DNA from: Eutreptiella sp. 'Long Island Sound 2002'
Lineage: Eukaryota > Euglenozoa > Euglenophyceae > Eutreptiales > Eutreptiaceae
Direction of reading: 5' to 3'
DNA: 64,000 nt
NCBI GenBank assembly: GCA_964036045.1
Contig: OZ038380.1
Coordinates: 63,286,591 to 63,350,590 of the forward strand
Shown: positions 61,062 through 64,000 of the stretch, in pieces
How positions within the stretch are numbered: the stretch's first letter is position 1
Layout of the letters: the number at the start of each line of letters is the position of its first letter
Notes under the pieces: generated by a model
Told to the model about the DNA's origin: nothing
The model's database searches: none
The model's input: the letters and a program-made list of their open reading frames with translations, nothing else
Translations under genes and position numbers: made by a program

Positions 61062-64000
61062 AGGAGCCCCCACGGGAGTGGGACCTCGGAGGTCTCTCCT
61101 CCGAAAATCAGTGGAATCCCTGAGAAGGCGAAGGCACAACGGGTGCCGAAGAAGGCTCCGGAAGAGCCAAAACCACTGAGTTTCGCCACTCCCAACCCCT
61201 GGAGCGCCCTGCCAAGGGAAGTACATGTGGGAACGGGACATGGCAAGAAGGAAGGAGCGACCACAGAGAGCCCCGTGGACGGGCAGGACCAACCCAAGAT
61301 CTACACCATCCGTGACCATACCCTTGAAGTCTTGATGCACCCGGACGTGCTAGAGTTGCATGCCGTGAGAGTCGTCCATACACCTCATGGCGACGAGCGG
61401 CAGTTGCACTTGAAAGTGCGAGTACGGTGCGGACGAGAGGAGAAGGTGGTGGATGTGTTGGTGGATACGGGTGCCCAGGTGAGCCTGGTCCGGAGAGGGT
61501 TGTTCAAGGAGGAATTCCTGCAGCCCAGCCGGAGACCGGTCCGCCTGAAGGTCGCCAACGGAGAGATTATGGGTGGTGGCACCCATGAGGCCACTATCAG
61601 TATGGAATTCTGGGAGCATGAGCGCTTGAACCGCCCTGATCAGGCGAAGAGAAGCACTCTATCCGGGAACTTCTATGTGGCCGACATTACTGATTGGGAT
61701 ATGATCATGGGGTACGACTTTATGGTGGCCAACGCCATTGGAGCCCTTCCCCATCGCGCAACGCTGGTCCGGGAGGACGATGAATGCCTCACATGGCTGT
61801 CCACGGATTATGCGTGCGGGTCATCCCAATGGAACGCTGAGGAAGAAGATCGGATCGTCCGAGCGGTGCAAGCTGTGGGTGTCAAGTCCAGAGGAGACCG
61901 TGGAGTTCAGCTCACGGAGTATGGAATGGCGCCGCAAGTGTACACCAGGATGATTCAGACGCTGGGAGCTGAAGTGCCCGAGACGGACGTCTTCGCTTCC
62001 CGGGATGCCCCACTTCTGCGGAAGTGTAGGAGGCATTGGCATCAAGGAGACTCAGCCTGGCACAGGCATTGGGGTTTGAAGGAGTGGGGACCCATGTATT
62101 GGCATGGCTCCCTGGATAACACCAGACGTACGGTGGAAAAGATCATCGCGGATAGGGCGAAGGGGATCCTGGTCATAACCGGCATAGGTTCCACCCCATG
62201 TCCGCTGGAGGGTCTCAAGTCGACGCTGGACTCCATCACCCTGAACGAGATGTCATTCGGGCCAGAGGAGGAGTTGTTCATCGACGCCAAGGGTGTATCA
62301 ATGCCCTCCCCGGGTCAAGCGTGGGGTACCAAGGCTTTCCTGGTGGATGGGGCGCAAGCCCAGCCCACGGGTGATGAAGCATTCATCCGTAGGGTGGAGG
62401 CGGTGCCCATGAAGGTCATGTTTGAGCCCAAGGAGGGGACGGATCAGCCTATTGACGGCATTGACGTCCTGTCCCACGCCGAGATCGACGACGTCGTCAA
62501 CTACATGCGGATGGGGATGCACGACCGTGTGGCAGCCAAGAAGAGGCGGGCCATGGTCACATCTCCGCATTGGTGGGATGACAAGATGTTGGTCACCGGC
62601 AAGTACGAGAAGGATGAGTTCGTGGCGAGGGTCATGGATCACATCGCGGACCAATACGATGGTCCGGTTGGGTCGGACCCACCAACGTGGGGTTTTCCAA
62701 GAGTGGGAACCGGTAGCGACGAGCACCAGCCCGAGGCCGCAAATTTTCGAAGATTATCGGTGGGAATCGCGACCCACGACGATGAAGACGGCATATCGGA
62801 CGAGGAGAAGTCGGACTCGGACCCAGAAGAGGCCTATACCGCAGTGCGGTCGGTGGTTTCGATACCGAAGCAAGCGGCTGAAGAGGCCCAGGAGAACCCG
62901 AAGGTCGCCGAGCTGAAGGAGAGGCTGATCCATGCCTATCCGCGGCTATTCAGTGGCGTCGCCAACAAGAACCCTCCAGATCGCGGGAGGTTTGGCACAG
63001 CGAAGATCAAGCTGAAGCCGAACCCGAAGATCTATCGTCATCGGGAGTACCAACTTCAGGGCGATCGGGCCGAGGCCATGAAGAAGCTGTTGGCCGAGTT
63101 CATTGAGCGGGGATGGATCGAACCCTCCGACAGTGAGTGGGCCAGCCCAGCCTTCATCGTGCCCAAGAAGGAGAAGGGCGAGTGGAGGTTGGTGGTTGAT
63201 TACAGAGGTTTGAACGAGCAGACCGAGCACGACTCGTACTCGCTCCCCCTGATCGACTCCATCCTCCAAAAGCAACAGAAAAAGCGGATATTCACGGTGT
63301 TGGACCTGAAACACGGTTACCACCAGATGCCGCTACACCCGGACTCCAGGCCCTGCACAGCGATGTCGACGCCGCTTGGGCCCATGCAGTGGAAAGTGGT
63401 GCCTATGGGTGCCAAGAATGGCAACGCCGTTTTCCAGCGCATGATGGAGGACCTACTCGGTCCTGTCCGGGACTGTGCCGATCCCTTCGTGGATGACATC
63501 ATCATCGGGTCCGGCACGGAGAACATGACTGAGGATGAGCTCATCGACGCGCATGAGAAGGATCTGCGCCGAGTGCTCAGCGAGTTGGACAAACACAACA
63601 TGGTGTGCAAGCCCACCAAAGCCTCACTATTCGTGAAGAAAGTGGAGTTCGCGGGTCACGTGGTTGGTCACGGGCAACGCCGTCCCATGCCTGGGAAGCT
63701 GGCGTCCCTGCACCAGTGGGAGAAGCCCCAGACCATCAGCGAACTCCGGTCCTTCATGGGGTTCTGCAACTACTATTCGGGCTATGTCCGGATGTATGCA
63801 GAACTGTCGGGGCCGCTGCACAAGATGCTGCAAGTGGGCAAGTTCGATGGCCGGAAGGGGAGCAAGAAGAAGCTTGCTCGGACTCCTGAGGCTGAGGATG
63901 CGTTCAACCGCCTGAAGGAGCGACTCCTGGGGCAGTTGGGGTTGTTCCTGGTGGACCCGGACAAGGGATTCGTGCTACGGACAGACGCCTCGGACTATGC
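61062..64000 (+). CDS. Gyp-4 Pol, partial: protease, Dam-like domain, RT
   Basis: Open from the Gag stop to the right edge. A Lys/Pro-rich linker leads to retropepsin VDTGAQVSLVRRG (about 61464) with MGYDFMV. Dam-like domain about 61985-62355: TDVFASRDAP, HWHQGDSAW, then YWHGSLDN where NPPF/Y is expected, GILVITGIG, AFLVDG. RT: EWRLVVDYRGLNEQTEHD (about 63180), LDLKHGYHQMPL, VVPMGAKNGNAVFQ, catalytic FVDDIII (63487), and RSFMGFCNYYSGY. RNase H begins at the edge (VLRTDASDY). The clear homology to Gyp-2 Pol fixes the frame. Confidence 0.9.

Larger units (their letters stand above)
55672..64000 (+). mobile_element. Gyp-4, Ty3/gypsy element related to Gyp-2, partial at right edge
   Basis: An LTR relative of Gyp-2 starts with TGAAGCCGG at 55672, in the middle of Gyp-3 RT. 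Gag and the first part of Pol follow, both open. Gag domain order, the zinc finger, the gag-TAG-RSP-pol junction and the Dam-like domain all match Gyp-2, so the two belong to one lineage. RNase H, integrase and the 3' LTR lie beyond 64000. It is at least structurally intact as far as seen. Confidence 0.87.

Overview
This is nuclear DNA of a eukaryote. It has GT-AG introns, LTR retrotransposons, LINEs and a satellite array, and nothing bacterial. Coding parts are GC-rich and almost the whole window is mobile DNA nested in mobile DNA. I favour a large-genome alga or protist (a dinoflagellate is plausible), but no taxon-diagnostic gene is present and I found no spliced-leader sequence, so this is only a guess.

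Layout, left to right. (1) 1-3686, minus strand: LINE-a, a degraded ORF1 with a C2H2 finger followed by an APE-type endonuclease cut by the left edge. (2) 3687-14768, minus strand: Gyp-1, a decayed chromodomain Ty3/gypsy element between direct repeats of about 550 bp. (3) 14769-21812: G/T-rich locus carrying NA-1 (15730-20434), a non-coding LTR element with a perfect 5-bp target-site duplication, itself holding a second one, NA-2 (16898-19378). (4) 21813-38931, plus strand: Gyp-2, a 17.1-kb full-length gypsy element with 2946-bp LTRs, TG...CA ends, a polypurine tract, a 4-bp target-site duplication and open gag and pol frames. (5) 38932-39420: the far side of the locus that Gyp-2 split. (6) 39421-55671, plus strand: Gyp-3, an older gypsy element broken three times: by TIR-1 (42938-48390, inverted-repeat element with a ~190-bp satellite and a multi-exon gene), by LINE-b (50240-55222, minus strand, 5'-truncated) and by Gyp-4. 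(7) 55672-64000, plus strand: Gyp-4, a relative of Gyp-2 whose pol runs off the right edge.

Three features recur across the gypsy elements. In Gyp-1, Gyp-2 and Gyp-4, gag and pol lie in the same frame and are separated by one stop codon (UGA, UAG, UAG), as expected for stop-codon readthrough. All four gypsy elements carry, between protease and reverse transcriptase, a domain resembling phage Dam-type N6-adenine methyltransferases; its NPPF motif is intact only in Gyp-3. Gyp-1 and Gyp-2 end pol with a chromodomain. The least usual objects are TIR-1, whose gene has four tandemly duplicated coiled-coil exons, and the readthrough/Dam-like architecture.

All homology calls rest on motif reading of translations; no database search was run.
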